46,478 bases of DNA from UBA6220 sp041651335. GTDB taxonomy: Bacteria > Patescibacteriota > Minisyncoccia > Minisyncoccales > Minisyncoccaceae. Shown in pieces: positions 26,141 to 35,369 of this stretch; position 1 is the stretch's first letter; each line of letters starts with the position of its first letter. The stretch is from contig JBAZJL010000006.1 of NCBI GenBank assembly GCA_041651335.1, forward strand, positions 1 to 46,478, given 5' to 3'. The position numbers and the translations under genes are program-made. The notes under the pieces were generated by a model that did not search any database, was not told the origin of the DNA, and was given only the letters and a program-made list of their open reading frames with translations.

Positions 26141-27964
26141 ATGGAAAAGAAAAAAATAGAACTATTGGCTCCGGCGAAAAATTTGGCAATTGGGATAATC
26201 GCTGTTAATGCAGGCGCGGACGCAGTTTATATTGGCGCTGAAAAATTTGGCGCTCGGGCTGACGCAAGCAATAATTTAGAAGATATCAAAGCATTAATTC
26301 AATATGCCCATCAGTTTCGGGTAAAAGTTTATGTGGCTTTTAATACGATTATTTATGATAACGAACTGGAGCAAGCCAAACAGCTGATTCAAAAAATATA
26401 TGAGGCCAAAGCTGATGGATTGATTATTCAAGACATGGGAATTTTAGAAATGAATTTACCTCCAATACCCTTGATTGCCAGTACGCAAATGCATAATTAT
26501 GATTTGGCAAAAATAAAGTTTTTAGAAAAAATAGGATTTAAAAGAATAATTTTGGCTAGGGAATTATCCGAAGCGCAAATTAAAAAAATAAGGCAGGAAA
26601 CAAAATTAGAATTGGAAGCATTTGTGCATGGCGCTCTTTGCGTTAGTTTTAGCGGACGATGCTATCTAAGCGAAGCTTTATCAAATCGAAGTGCTAATCG
26701 TGGCCAATGTATTCAGGCTTGTCGATTGCCATATTCTTTAATTGATGGAAATAATAATGTTTTAATAAAAAACAAACACTTGCTTTGTTTGAAAGATCTT
26801 AATTTATCAGAAAATTTGGAAGATTTAATCAAGGCTGGCGTAACTTCTTTTAAAATCGAGGGTCGCTTAAAAGATGAAGATTATGTTGCCAACGTTGTTT
26901 ATTTTTATCGAAAAAAAATAGATGAAATTATTGCTAAAAATAATAATTTAGTCAAAGCTTCAGAGGGAATTATTTTATCCGAATTAAATCCAGATTTAGC
27001 TAAAACTTTTAATCGCGGATTTATCGACTATTTTTTTAAAAAAAGGAATAAAAATATTTTAGCCATAAATTCTCCAAAATCTATTGGAAAATTTATAGGG
27101 AAAGTAAAAGAAATTTCTAATCAATATTTTGTTTTAGAGGGTAAAGAAAAAATCAACAATGGTGATGGATTGTGTTTTTTTGATAAACAAGACAATCTTT
27201 GCGGTAGCAATGTAAATAAAGTTTTGGGAAATAAAATATTTTTAAATAATAAACATAGTCTTTTTATTGGAGCAGACGTTTATCGCAATTTTGATATTAA
27301 ATTTTCTCAAGAATTGGCAAGCTCTGGACCAAAAAGAAAAATTTTAATTGAAATGTCTATTTTTGAATCAAAAAACGGATTTGGTCTAAAAGCACAAGAC
27401 CAAAAAGAGAACAAGGCTATTGTTGAATTGATAAGCGAAAAACAACCAGCTAAGAATAAAGAGACCGCAGAAAAGATTATAATTTCTCAGCTTAATAAAA
27501 CCGGGGAAACAATTTTTATTGTTTCAGAAATAAAGATTGAATTAAGCAAGCCGTATTTTTTTAAAATTTCTTTTTTAAACGAATTGCGGAGGAAAGTTTT
27601 AGATTTATTGGCCGAAGAAAGGAATAAAAATTATAAACAAGACAGTTTTGTTTTATCAGGCAATAAGCAAGATTTTCCTCAAAAAGAATTATCTTATGAA
27701 TTTAATATTGCCAATAAATTAGCCAACCAATTTTATAAAAAACATGGGGTTCAAAAAATCGAACCCGCTTTCGAACTGCTCAAACAAAGAAAAGAAAAAA
27801 AAATAATGACAACCAAGCATTGTTTAAGACATTATCTTGGCCATTGTTTGAAAGAAAAAAATAATCAATTAAAAGAACCGCTTTATTTGGTTAATGAAAG
27901 AGGTCAAAAGTTTTTATTGAAATTTGATTGCCAAAATTGCCAAATGGAAATTTATCTTTTTTAA
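26141..27964 (+). CDS. U32-family protein (TrhP/RlhA-like)
   Basis: Protein of 607 residues that starts with the U32 TIM-barrel hallmark ELLAPAKNLAIGIIAVNAGA. The family signature EAFVHGALCVSFSGRCYLSE lies at about 163-182, followed by NRGQCIQACRLPY. Together these Cys suit an iron-sulfur cluster, as in the RNA-hydroxylation U32 proteins TrhP and RlhA. The C-terminus has TTKHCLRHYLGHC and FDCQNCQ, a further Cys cluster seen in long U32 proteins. Role in tRNA or rRNA modification is inferred from family; older annotation as collagenase-type peptidase is doubtful. It follows uvrC by 3 bases and shares its transcript. Confidence 0.9.
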   Translation: MEKKKIELLAPAKNLAIGIIAVNAGADAVYIGAEKFGARADASNNLEDIKALIQYAHQFRVKVYVAFNTIIYDNELEQAKQLIQKIYEAKADGLIIQDMGILEMNLPPIPLIASTQMHNYDLAKIKFLEKIGFKRIILARELSEAQIKKIRQETKLELEAFVHGALCVSFSGRCYLSEALSNRSANRGQCIQACRLPYSLIDGNNNVLIKNKHLLCLKDLNLSENLEDLIKAGVTSFKIEGRLKDEDYVANVVYFYRKKIDEIIAKNNNLVKASEGIILSELNPDLAKTFNRGFIDYFFKKRNKNILAINSPKSIGKFIGKVKEISNQYFVLEGKEKINNGDGLCFFDKQDNLCGSNVNKVLGNKIFLNNKHSLFIGADVYRNFDIKFSQELASSGPKRKILIEMSIFESKNGFGLKAQDQKENKAIVELISEKQPAKNKETAEKIIISQLNKTGETIFIVSEIKIELSKPYFFKISFLNELRRKVLDLLAEERNKNYKQDSFVLSGNKQDFPQKELSYEFNIANKLANQFYKKHGVQKIEPAFELLKQRKEKKIMTTKHCLRHYLGHCLKEKNNQLKEPLYLVNERGQKFLLKFDCQNCQMEIYLF

Positions 27965-27995
27965 AAATGTTATTTTAAATTATTTTAAGATATAG

Positions 27996-28001
27996 TATAA
28001 T
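27996..28001 (+). promoter_or_regulatory. Possible -10 element for the PAS histidine kinase
   Basis: A perfect TATAAT lies 24 bases before the ATG at 28026. No strong -35 is visible 17 bases upstream, where the sequence is T/A-rich. Transcription from it would give a leader of about 18 bases. Confidence 0.4.
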
Positions 28002-28025
28002 GTTTAAAAGCTTAAAATAAAATAA

Positions 28026-30242
28026 ATGGCGAAAAAGTCCTTAAAAAATAATTGGCTTCTTTTCTTAGACTCTATCTTAATTGTTTTAGCTGGAGTTTGC
28101 ATTATCAGCTGGAGCAATTATTTGGAATCAACCGCTATTAAAAGTAAGCTTTTGGCTTCTACTGAAACTTTGGCGTCAGCCATTGATCCAAATCTTCTTC
28201 AGGGCTTAATTGGAAAACCTGAAGATCAATCTAGTGAAAACTATCAAAATCTTTTAAATTGGCTAAAAAAAATAAATAAATCGATTGAAAAAGAAAACAT
28301 TACTCAGATTTCAATTTTAAGCAAAGCTGATAACAATATTTTCTTTTTTAATATTGATTCTTCTCTTGAAAACAAAAGAACAATTGTTCCAGGAACTGTT
28401 TATAAAAATCCTCCCTTTGTTTTAAAAACAGCGCTTATGACTGGCAATTCTTTTGTGGCCGGCCCCTATAATGATGAATACGGGTCTTATTTGTCGGCTT
28501 TTGTGCCTGTTTTTGTGAGCAACGGCAGATACATGGTGATAACCGCTAGTATTGAGAAAGAAAAATATGAATATGTTTTAGGCAAAAGCCAAGCGCCTTT
28601 TATCGCCACGATTCTAATAATTTTATTTTTGGGAATTATTCTTCGTCGCGATAGAATTAGTCGAAAACAAGAAATGAAAGAAAGCGAGAACAGATTAAAG
28701 ATTATTACCAATAGTATCTCCGAAGGTATTTTTACCACAAACAAAAAAGGATTGGTTGATTTTTGGAGCGGGGCGGCGGAAAATCTTTTTGGTCATTTAT
28801 TTTCAGAAGTCAAAGGGAAAAATATTAAAGATATTATTTATGATGAAAAAGATAAAGCTTCCCGAAAAATGTTTCGAAGTTTTTATTTACAATTTATTGA
28901 TAAAAAAAATAAAAAAAGTAAAGACACGATAGAAACAAAATTAAAGAAAAAATCGGGAGAATTATTTATTGCTGAAATTTCTTTAACCAGGCTTTTTAAA
29001 AATGATGAAGATTATACTGTTTGGGTGGTGAAAGATATTACTGACAAAAAAGACAATGCTATTGCCAGAGAAATAATGGAACAAGAGATGATTAACCGTT
29101 CGAACGAATTAGAAAAATCAAACAAAAAACTAACCAAAGCTTTGTCAAAAGTTGATAAAGAAAAAAACAAAGCCGAAGAAGCCCAAGCGAAAGACGAGGC
29201 CTATTTATCTTCAATTGGAGAAGGAGTTTTGGTTATTGACCAGCAAGAAAAAATTGTGCGGGCGAATCCGCAGGTTAGGGTGATTTTAGGGTATGATCCT
29301 GAAGACTTGATTGGAAAAAATATTCTAGAAAAACTTACTTTGGTTGATGAAAACGGCCGGCAAGTGAATATTTCTGATCGACCTATTAAATCAGCCTTGA
29401 AAGAAAATCGCAAATTATATTTTAAAAATTATTCTTATGTTTCTAAATCAGGAAAAATTATTCCCGTAACCATTACTTTGGCGCCCGTAATTTTAAATAA
29501 TAAAATTATCGGGGTGGTTAATGTTTTTCACGATGCCACTGAAGAGCGAGAGGTAGACAGAGCCAAAACCGAATTTGTTTCTTTGGCTTCTCATCAATTA
29601 AGAACGCCTCTTTCTTCAATTAATTGGTATGCGGAAATGCTTTTGAATGGAGATGGAGGAATTCTTAATAAAGATCAAAAAGAATATGTTGAAGAAATAT
29701 ATGTTGGAAGTAAAAGAATGGTTGAATTAGTTAATGCTCTTCTTAATGCCTCTCGGATTGATATGGGAACGTTTGCCGCTGATTTGGTGCCAACTAATTT
29801 TGTGGAAATAGCAGAAGAAGCAATCAAAGAATTAGAGCCTCAAATTCAAAAAAGAGAACAAATAGTTGAAAGAGAATATGACCCGAATTTGCCCTTGATA
29901 AAATCAGACCCCAAAATGATTAAAATTATTTTTCAAAATTATCTTTCCAATGCCGTTAAATATACGCCCAAAAAAGGAAAAATAACCTTGAAAGTTTATG
30001 TTAAAAAGAAAGAGCTAATCATCGAAGTAAGCGATAATGGCTATGGTATTCCAGAAAACCAGCAGGATGAAATCTTTTTAAAACTTTTTCGAGCCGATAA
30101 CATCAAAGATAAAAATACAGAAGGAACCGGTTTAGGGTTATATATTGTTAAATCAATTGTTGAGGAATTAAAAGGAAAGGTTTGGTTTGATTCAAAAGAA
30201 AATCAAGGATCGGTTTTTTATGCCAGCATTCCGTTAAATTAA
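28026..30242 (+). CDS. PAS-domain sensor histidine kinase
   Basis: Sensor kinase of 738 residues. Membrane helices at about 11-30 and 188-206 enclose an extracytoplasmic sensor. Two PAS domains follow (about 222-340 and 388-508), joined by a charged coiled coil (about 345-390). HisKA reads FVSLASHQLRTPLSSINWY, with H523 the likely phosphoacceptor. The ATPase domain has N638/N642, SDNGYGIP (669-676) and GTGLGL (700-705). A single-domain response regulator is encoded 78 bases downstream, behind its own promoter, and leads the pilus operon. I infer that this kinase tunes pilus function, but the pairing is unproven. Confidence 0.94.
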   Translation: MAKKSLKNNWLLFLDSILIVLAGVCIISWSNYLESTAIKSKLLASTETLASAIDPNLLQGLIGKPEDQSSENYQNLLNWLKKINKSIEKENITQISILSKADNNIFFFNIDSSLENKRTIVPGTVYKNPPFVLKTALMTGNSFVAGPYNDEYGSYLSAFVPVFVSNGRYMVITASIEKEKYEYVLGKSQAPFIATILIILFLGIILRRDRISRKQEMKESENRLKIITNSISEGIFTTNKKGLVDFWSGAAENLFGHLFSEVKGKNIKDIIYDEKDKASRKMFRSFYLQFIDKKNKKSKDTIETKLKKKSGELFIAEISLTRLFKNDEDYTVWVVKDITDKKDNAIAREIMEQEMINRSNELEKSNKKLTKALSKVDKEKNKAEEAQAKDEAYLSSIGEGVLVIDQQEKIVRANPQVRVILGYDPEDLIGKNILEKLTLVDENGRQVNISDRPIKSALKENRKLYFKNYSYVSKSGKIIPVTITLAPVILNNKIIGVVNVFHDATEEREVDRAKTEFVSLASHQLRTPLSSINWYAEMLLNGDGGILNKDQKEYVEEIYVGSKRMVELVNALLNASRIDMGTFAADLVPTNFVEIAEEAIKELEPQIQKREQIVEREYDPNLPLIKSDPKMIKIIFQNYLSNAVKYTPKKGKITLKVYVKKKELIIEVSDNGYGIPENQQDEIFLKLFRADNIKDKNTEGTGLGLYIVKSIVEELKGKVWFDSKENQGSVFYASIPLN

Positions 30243-30262
30243 TTTATTTTTAAAAGAATCAA

Positions 30263-30291
30263 TTGACCTTGAAAATTAAAAAAAGTATAAT
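30263..30291 (+). promoter_or_regulatory. Strong promoter for the response regulator-pilus operon
   Basis: TTGACC (30263-30268) and TATAAT (30286-30291) are separated by exactly 17 bases, the best -35/-10 pair in the window. The transcript should begin near 30298, about 23 bases before the response regulator ATG, and continue through the pilus genes, which are separated by 0 to 6 bases or overlap. Confidence 0.75.
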
Positions 30292-30320
30292 AATCATAAT
30301 CAGGAAAAACGATTATTGTT

Positions 30321-30701
30321 ATGAAAACCAATGCTTCTAAAAAAATTTTAATTGCTGAAGATGAGAAACCTTTGGCGAAAGCTCTGGAAATAAAGCTCTT
30401 AAAAGAAGGCCTGAGCCCGATTTGGGCAACTAATGGAGAAGAGGCAATCGAGGCAATCGAAAAAAATGATTTTGATTTTATGATTCTTGATTTGATTATG
30501 CCTAAAAAAGACGGCTATGCGGTTTTGGAATATTTGCAAAAAATAAATAAAAAAATACCAATTGCCATTTTATCCAATCTTACTCAGGGCGAAGATTTTG
30601 AAAAAGCCCGGTCATTTGGAGTTTTTGATTATTTTGTAAAATCAGACACGCCAATAATTAAAGTAATCGAGCATATTAAAAAAAGCTTGAATAAAAAATA
30701 A
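30321..30701 (+). CDS. Single-domain response regulator
   Basis: Receiver domain of 126 residues with no output domain. The acidic pocket is in IAEDEKPL, the phosphoacceptor Asp in DFMILDLIMPKKDG, the conserved Ser/Thr region in AILSNLTQ and the Lys in YFVKSDTP. Its stop codon is followed at once by the pilB ATG, so the two are co-transcribed. A CheY-like receiver acting on pilus machinery by protein contact is the likely role. The candidate kinase is encoded immediately upstream. Confidence 0.93.
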   Translation: MKTNASKKILIAEDEKPLAKALEIKLLKEGLSPIWATNGEEAIEAIEKNDFDFMILDLIMPKKDGYAVLEYLQKINKKIPIAILSNLTQGEDFEKARSFGVFDYFVKSDTPIIKVIEHIKKSLNKK

Positions 30702-32369
30702 ATGGAAAACAATCAGGAAAAAATCAAAGAGATATTGCTTGGAAGTGGATATATTACTTCCGAAGATATGAAAAAAGCTGAAGAATTCAGCAAAAAGAAT
30801 CGGTCTTCTTTGATTGATTATTTTCTTTCCGAAGGATTAATTAGTAAAGATTTGCTTGGCCAAGCTTATTCTGAATTTGTTAAGGTTGATTATGCTGATC
30901 TTAACTCTAATCATCCCAGCAAAGAGTTTGTTTTGGGAATACCAGAAGAAATTGCTAGAAAATATAGAATTTTGATTTTTAAAAAAAATGCCAAAAAAAT
31001 AATTTTAACCACTGATAATCCAGAAAGCGAAGAATTAAAAAAGGCCTTGGAAGAAGATCCGTTAAAAGAAATTTTTAAGGGTAAAAAAGTGGAATTAGCT
31101 TATTCTCTTCCTGAAGATATTGATAGCGCTTTTCTTCACTATCGAAAAGCCTTGGCCACAAGATTTGCTGATATTCTTTCAAAAAAAAGACTGGCTACTT
31201 CGGAAATAATCAATGAAATAATTGAAGATGCGATTCTTTATCGAGCCTCGGATATTCATTTTGAGCCACAAGAAAAAAATGTTTTAATTCGTTTTAGAAT
31301 TGATGGTGTCTTAACTGAAGCAGGCTCTTCGCCAAAAGATTATTACGAAAATATTTTAAATCGAATAAAAGTTTTGGCAAACATCAGAATTGATGAGCAT
31401 TTTGCCGCTCAAGACGGAGCAATTAGATATATTTTAAATGATAAAAATATTGATTTAAGGGTTTCAATTATTCCTACTATTAATGGTGAAAAAGTAGTAT
31501 TAAGGGTTTTGTCGGTTTATGTTCAAAGTTTTTCTTTGTCAGAAATCGGATTATCAGATCAAGATAAAATTTTATTAGAAGAAGCATCGCAAAAGCCTTT
31601 TGGCATGATTTTGGTTGCCGGGCCGACTGGATCCGGAAAATCAACCACCCTTTATTCGGTTTTAAAAATATTAAATAGCTTGGAAGATAATATCACAACC
31701 ATTGAAGATCCAGTTGAATATAAAATTTCTGGAGTGAATCAAGTTCAGGTGAATACCCGAACCGGATTAACTTTTAGCAATGGATTAAGATCTATTGTAA
31801 GGCAAGACCCGGATGTTATTTTGGTTGGAGAAATCAGAGATAAGGAAACAGCCGAAATTGCCGTTAATGCTGCTTTAACCGGGCACTTATTGTTATCTAC
31901 TTTTCACGCTAACGATGCCGCAACAGCCTTACCCAGGCTTTTAGATATGGGTGTAGAGCCTTTTCTATTATCTTCTACTCTTGAGCTTTTGATTGCCCAA
32001 AGGCTTTCTCGAAAAATATGCGAAAATTGTCGTTATGGTCAGGATTATGAATTAAGTGAAATAGAAAAAATATTTCCAGATGCAAAAAAATATTTTTCTG
32101 GCAAAAAAATTACTTTATATAAAGGGAAAGGATGTCCGGCGTGCAATAACACTGGCTATAAAGGGCGAACAGCTATTTTTGAATTAATCAAGGTTACCCC
32201 TGACTTGAAGGACTTGATTTTAAAAAATCCTTCCACTAATCAGATTTGGAAGCTGGCTTATAAAAATGGTTCACGGTCTCTTTTTGAAGACGGAATCGAA
32301 AAAGTAAAAAATGGAATTATTACTCTAGAGGAATTATTAAGAGTGGTTAAGCCGCTTGATCTTGAATAA
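30702..32369 (+). CDS. pilB: Type IV pilus assembly ATPase
   Basis: Secretion/pilus ATPase of 555 residues. The N-terminal MshEN/GspE-N-like domain (about 1-150) precedes the ATPase core: Walker A GPTGSGKSTTLYSVL, Asp box TIEDPVEY, Walker B DPDVILVGEIRDKETAEIAV, His box STFHANDAA. A zinc-binding pair of CxxC motifs (CENCRYG and CPACNNTGY) is typical of PilB/GspE rather than PilT. It powers pilin extraction from the membrane for assembly. No retraction ATPase PilT, PilM-O or prepilin peptidase gene is in the window. Confidence 0.94.
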   Translation: MENNQEKIKEILLGSGYITSEDMKKAEEFSKKNRSSLIDYFLSEGLISKDLLGQAYSEFVKVDYADLNSNHPSKEFVLGIPEEIARKYRILIFKKNAKKIILTTDNPESEELKKALEEDPLKEIFKGKKVELAYSLPEDIDSAFLHYRKALATRFADILSKKRLATSEIINEIIEDAILYRASDIHFEPQEKNVLIRFRIDGVLTEAGSSPKDYYENILNRIKVLANIRIDEHFAAQDGAIRYILNDKNIDLRVSIIPTINGEKVVLRVLSVYVQSFSLSEIGLSDQDKILLEEASQKPFGMILVAGPTGSGKSTTLYSVLKILNSLEDNITTIEDPVEYKISGVNQVQVNTRTGLTFSNGLRSIVRQDPDVILVGEIRDKETAEIAVNAALTGHLLLSTFHANDAATALPRLLDMGVEPFLLSSTLELLIAQRLSRKICENCRYGQDYELSEIEKIFPDAKKYFSGKKITLYKGKGCPACNNTGYKGRTAIFELIKVTPDLKDLILKNPSTNQIWKLAYKNGSRSLFEDGIEKVKNGIITLEELLRVVKPLDLE

Positions 32370-32375
32370 ACATTT

Positions 32376-33491
32376 ATGGAAAAAAAATTAAGTTCAAAGG
32401 AAAAAAAAGAAGACAAGCCAGCTTCTAGTTTGTTAAATTTTGGAATTTCTGAAGACAAGAAATATTTAATAGAAAATCTTTCAATGCTAATTGGGTCTGG
32501 ATTAAGCATGTCTTCTGCTTTGGAAATAATCAAAGAAGGGGTAAATTCTAGCCGAATGAAAAGTCTTTTGGTAATTGCTCAAGAAGAATTAAATGGAGGA
32601 TATCCGCTTTGGAAGGTTTTAAAAAATATGAATTTGTTTCAGCGCCAAACGTTATCTTTGATTAGAATTGGAGAAGAAAGCGGAAATTTGGCTCAAAATT
32701 TGAAAATTATTGTAAATCAAGACAAAAAGGATCGTTCGTTCAAATCAAAAATCCGATCAGCAACCATTTATCCGGTTTTTATTATGACCTTGGCTCTTTT
32801 GATTGGAATCGGAGTTTCTTTTTATCTTTTACCCAGATTGATGACTTTATTTTCCCAGATGGATATGGAGCTTCCTGTTTTTACTAAAATTTTGATTTTT
32901 GTTGGTACGATGATAAAAAATTATGGGTCGATTTTGTTGCCCAGCTTAATCGGAGGAATTATTTCAGTTTTATATTTTTTCTTTATTTTTGAAAAAACAA
33001 AAATAATCGGCCAATTTTTGTCTTTCAGTTTTTTTGCCACAAAAAGATTGATTCAAGAAGTAGAGCTGGCCAGGTTTGGATATATGCTGGGAATATTATT
33101 GCAATCAGGATTGTCGATTACCGATTCTTTGGAATCATTAAGCAAAACAGCCGAGTATTATAATTATCGGGCTTTGTATTTAAAGATTAAAAAAGAACTA
33201 GAAGAGGGAAATTCTTTTCAAAAAATATTTTCCAAAGATAAAAAAAATAAAAATTTGATTCCAGGCCCTATTCAACAAATGATTGTTGTGGGAGAGAATA
33301 CTGGCAATCTTTCCGAAACTTTATTGAATATTGGCACTATTTATGAAGAAAAACTTGAAGAAACAACCAGAAACCTATCAGTGATTTTAGAGCCTTTGCT
33401 TTTGGTGGTAATTTGGATTGGAGTTTTATTTTTAGCCTTGGCAATAATTATGCCGATTTATGGAATCATTGGCGGGATAAATAAAATTTAA
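32376..33491 (+). CDS. pilC: Type IV pilus inner-membrane platform protein
   Basis: PilC/GspF-family protein of 371 residues. Two T2SSF domains are visible: the first (about 22-140, LSMLIGSGLSMSSALEIIKE...RIGEESGNLAQNL) and a repeat (about 225-350, ARFGYMLGILLQSGLSITDS...VGENTGNLSETL). Membrane helices lie at about 125-148, 175-200 and 338-362. It should form the platform that couples PilB to pilin assembly. It is spaced 6 bases after pilB and 2 bases before the first pseudopilin. Confidence 0.94.
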   Translation: MEKKLSSKEKKEDKPASSLLNFGISEDKKYLIENLSMLIGSGLSMSSALEIIKEGVNSSRMKSLLVIAQEELNGGYPLWKVLKNMNLFQRQTLSLIRIGEESGNLAQNLKIIVNQDKKDRSFKSKIRSATIYPVFIMTLALLIGIGVSFYLLPRLMTLFSQMDMELPVFTKILIFVGTMIKNYGSILLPSLIGGIISVLYFFFIFEKTKIIGQFLSFSFFATKRLIQEVELARFGYMLGILLQSGLSITDSLESLSKTAEYYNYRALYLKIKKELEEGNSFQKIFSKDKKNKNLIPGPIQQMIVVGENTGNLSETLLNIGTIYEEKLEETTRNLSVILEPLLLVVIWIGVLFLALAIIMPIYGIIGGINKI

Positions 33492-33493
33492 AT

Positions 33494-33913
33494 ATGACTC
33501 TTTTAGAAGTAATGCTTTCAGTTGCCATCATCATTGTTTTGGCCGGATCCTCTGTTCCGGTTTCTAATTATTTTCAAAATAAAAATGAAGTTGATGCCGA
33601 AAGAAATGCCATTGTTTCTAGCTTAAGAAGAGCTCAGGCTCTAGCCCAAGATATGTCTGGAGATTCAGCTTGGGGAGTAAAAATAGAATTGGGAAAAGTA
33701 ACTTTATTTCAGGGAAATGATTATAACTCACGAAATGACTCTTTTGATGAAATTTTTGATTTTTCCGAAACCATTATTCCTTCTGGAATCAATGAAATAG
33801 TTTTTTCTAAAATTTGGGGAGAGCCGAATATTTCGGGAATAATTAATTTAATGGGTCCGAATAATGAAACTAGCCAAATTCAAATAAACACTAAAGGCAT
33901 GATTGATTATTAA
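33494..33913 (+). CDS. Pseudopilin-like protein without a leader peptide
   Basis: Protein of 139 residues that begins MTLLEVMLSVAIIIVLAGSS, a type IV pilin N-terminal helix. Normal prepilins have a short charged leader ending in Gly before the mature F-T-L-L-E. Here the initiator Met occupies mature position 1 and Glu position 5. An in-frame TAA at 33482-33484 and no start codon between it and the ATG exclude a hidden leader. The remainder is a small beta-rich pilin-like domain. It would need no prepilin peptidase cleavage. It resembles GspH/FimT-type minor pilins by position and size. Confidence 0.85.
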   Translation: MTLLEVMLSVAIIIVLAGSSVPVSNYFQNKNEVDAERNAIVSSLRRAQALAQDMSGDSAWGVKIELGKVTLFQGNDYNSRNDSFDEIFDFSETIIPSGINEIVFSKIWGEPNISGIINLMGPNNETSQIQINTKGMIDY

Positions 33914-33914
33914 A

Positions 33915-35369
33915 ATGAAATATTTTTTTAAAAAAGGTTTTAGTTTGATTGAAGCGATTCTTTCGGTTACTCTTTTGGGAATGATTGCAATTTCTTTGGG
34001 TTCAATTTTAATTTATAGCCAGCAAGGGTCGCGTTTGTCAGGAGACAGGTCCCAGGCTTCATTTTTAGCCGAACAAGCCCTTGAAGCAGTAAGGAATATT
34101 CGAGACAATGATTTTTCTGCTCTTAGCAGTGGCACTTATGGCTTAACAACAACAGGAAACAAATGGGCACTTTCTGCGTCTTATCCGGAGACAATTGATA
34201 TTTTTACTCGGGAAATAGAAATTTCAGATTTGGCCCCAGACAGAAAAATGGTTACAACTACAGTAGGCTGGACAGATAATGGAAATTATCGAGAAGTGGA
34301 AGAAATTACTTATTTGACCAATTGGATGAAAGTAGGAATGATTATGGGCGATTGGTCTCTTCCCTCAATTGAGTCATCGGTGGCTTATTCCGGGGGAGGA
34401 GCAGCAATTGATGTAGAGACCGAAGGGGACTATGCTTATATTATTAGATCTCTTGCTAGCCCTTATTTTTCTATTGTTGATATTTCTGACCCAGCTAACC
34501 CTGTTACTATGGGCTCTTGTCCTAATGCAAATTGCAGTTTAAGCACCAGCCTTCAAAAAATAGCGGTTTCTGGAAACTATGCTTATGTCACTTCTACGAA
34601 TGGCAATGAGGAATTGCAGATAATTGACATTACCGATAAGTCTAATCCCATTAAAGTTGGATTTTATAATACTCCGGGAACTACTGATGGAAACGGGCTT
34701 TATTATAAAGACGGACTGATTTATTTAACCACCAATCAAAGCGGGGTAAGCGGTCGAGATGAATTTTATATTTTTGATGTTTCTAATCCTGCCAGCCCTG
34801 TTTATGTTGATTCTTTAAGCTTAGAAGCTAATGCCAAAGATGTGGTTGTTTTTGGAAATTATGCTTATCTTGCCAGCGAAGATAATACTCGAGAATTCCA
34901 AGTAATTGATGTTTCTGATCCCTATAATTTATCTTTAACCAAAAGATATTCTATGAACATTATTGGTGCGAGTACTGGTTATAATGCCACAACCGTGGCT
35001 GTTGCCGGAAACACGGCTTTTATCGGTCGAGTAACAGAAAATAGATTTTATGCTATTGATATTTCCAATCCCACTACGCCTAGTCTGATTTCTTCTTCAG
35101 GAATCAGCGTTTCTGGAACACCTAATTCTTTTAGTGTGTTTAATAGTAATAATTATTTAGCCATAGCCAATGGCCAATCATCAGCAGAGATAAAAATTTA
35201 TGATGTTTCGAATCCAGCCAGCATTTCTTTGTTAGGCGCATTAGATATTCCCGGAACTTTTAATGGTTATGGGGTTTGTTATAGTCAATTAAAAGATCGG
35301 TTATTGGCTGCTGGATCGCCAACAACTCAGAATGGTCAAAGTCATTTAATAATAATCAAGCCAGAATAA
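33915..35369 (+). CDS. Minor pilin fused to an LVIVD beta-propeller
   Basis: Protein of 484 residues from the ATG at 33915; the upstream TTG at 33903 lies within the preceding gene. The N-terminus is a prepilin signal, MKYFFKKG then FSLIEAILSVTLL, with Glu at mature position 5. A PilV-like domain runs to about 140. The rest consists of about seven LVIVD-type repeats, each with a core like IVDISDPANPV, IIDITDKSNPI, IFDVSNPASPV, VIDVSDPYNLS or AIDISNPTTPS, predicted to fold as a seven-bladed propeller. A pilin carrying a large propeller probably sits at the pilus tip and binds something; the ligand is unknown. Confidence 0.88.
   Translation: MKYFFKKGFSLIEAILSVTLLGMIAISLGSILIYSQQGSRLSGDRSQASFLAEQALEAVRNIRDNDFSALSSGTYGLTTTGNKWALSASYPETIDIFTREIEISDLAPDRKMVTTTVGWTDNGNYREVEEITYLTNWMKVGMIMGDWSLPSIESSVAYSGGGAAIDVETEGDYAYIIRSLASPYFSIVDISDPANPVTMGSCPNANCSLSTSLQKIAVSGNYAYVTSTNGNEELQIIDITDKSNPIKVGFYNTPGTTDGNGLYYKDGLIYLTTNQSGVSGRDEFYIFDVSNPASPVYVDSLSLEANAKDVVVFGNYAYLASEDNTREFQVIDVSDPYNLSLTKRYSMNIIGASTGYNATTVAVAGNTAFIGRVTENRFYAIDISNPTTPSLISSSGISVSGTPNSFSVFNSNNYLAIANGQSSAEIKIYDVSNPASISLLGALDIPGTFNGYGVCYSQLKDRLLAAGSPTTQNGQSHLIIIKPE

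Noticed and set aside
33903..33914. TTG start for the propeller pilin
   Set aside because: It lies inside the preceding pseudopilin gene; ATG 33915 gives a normal eight-residue prepilin leader.
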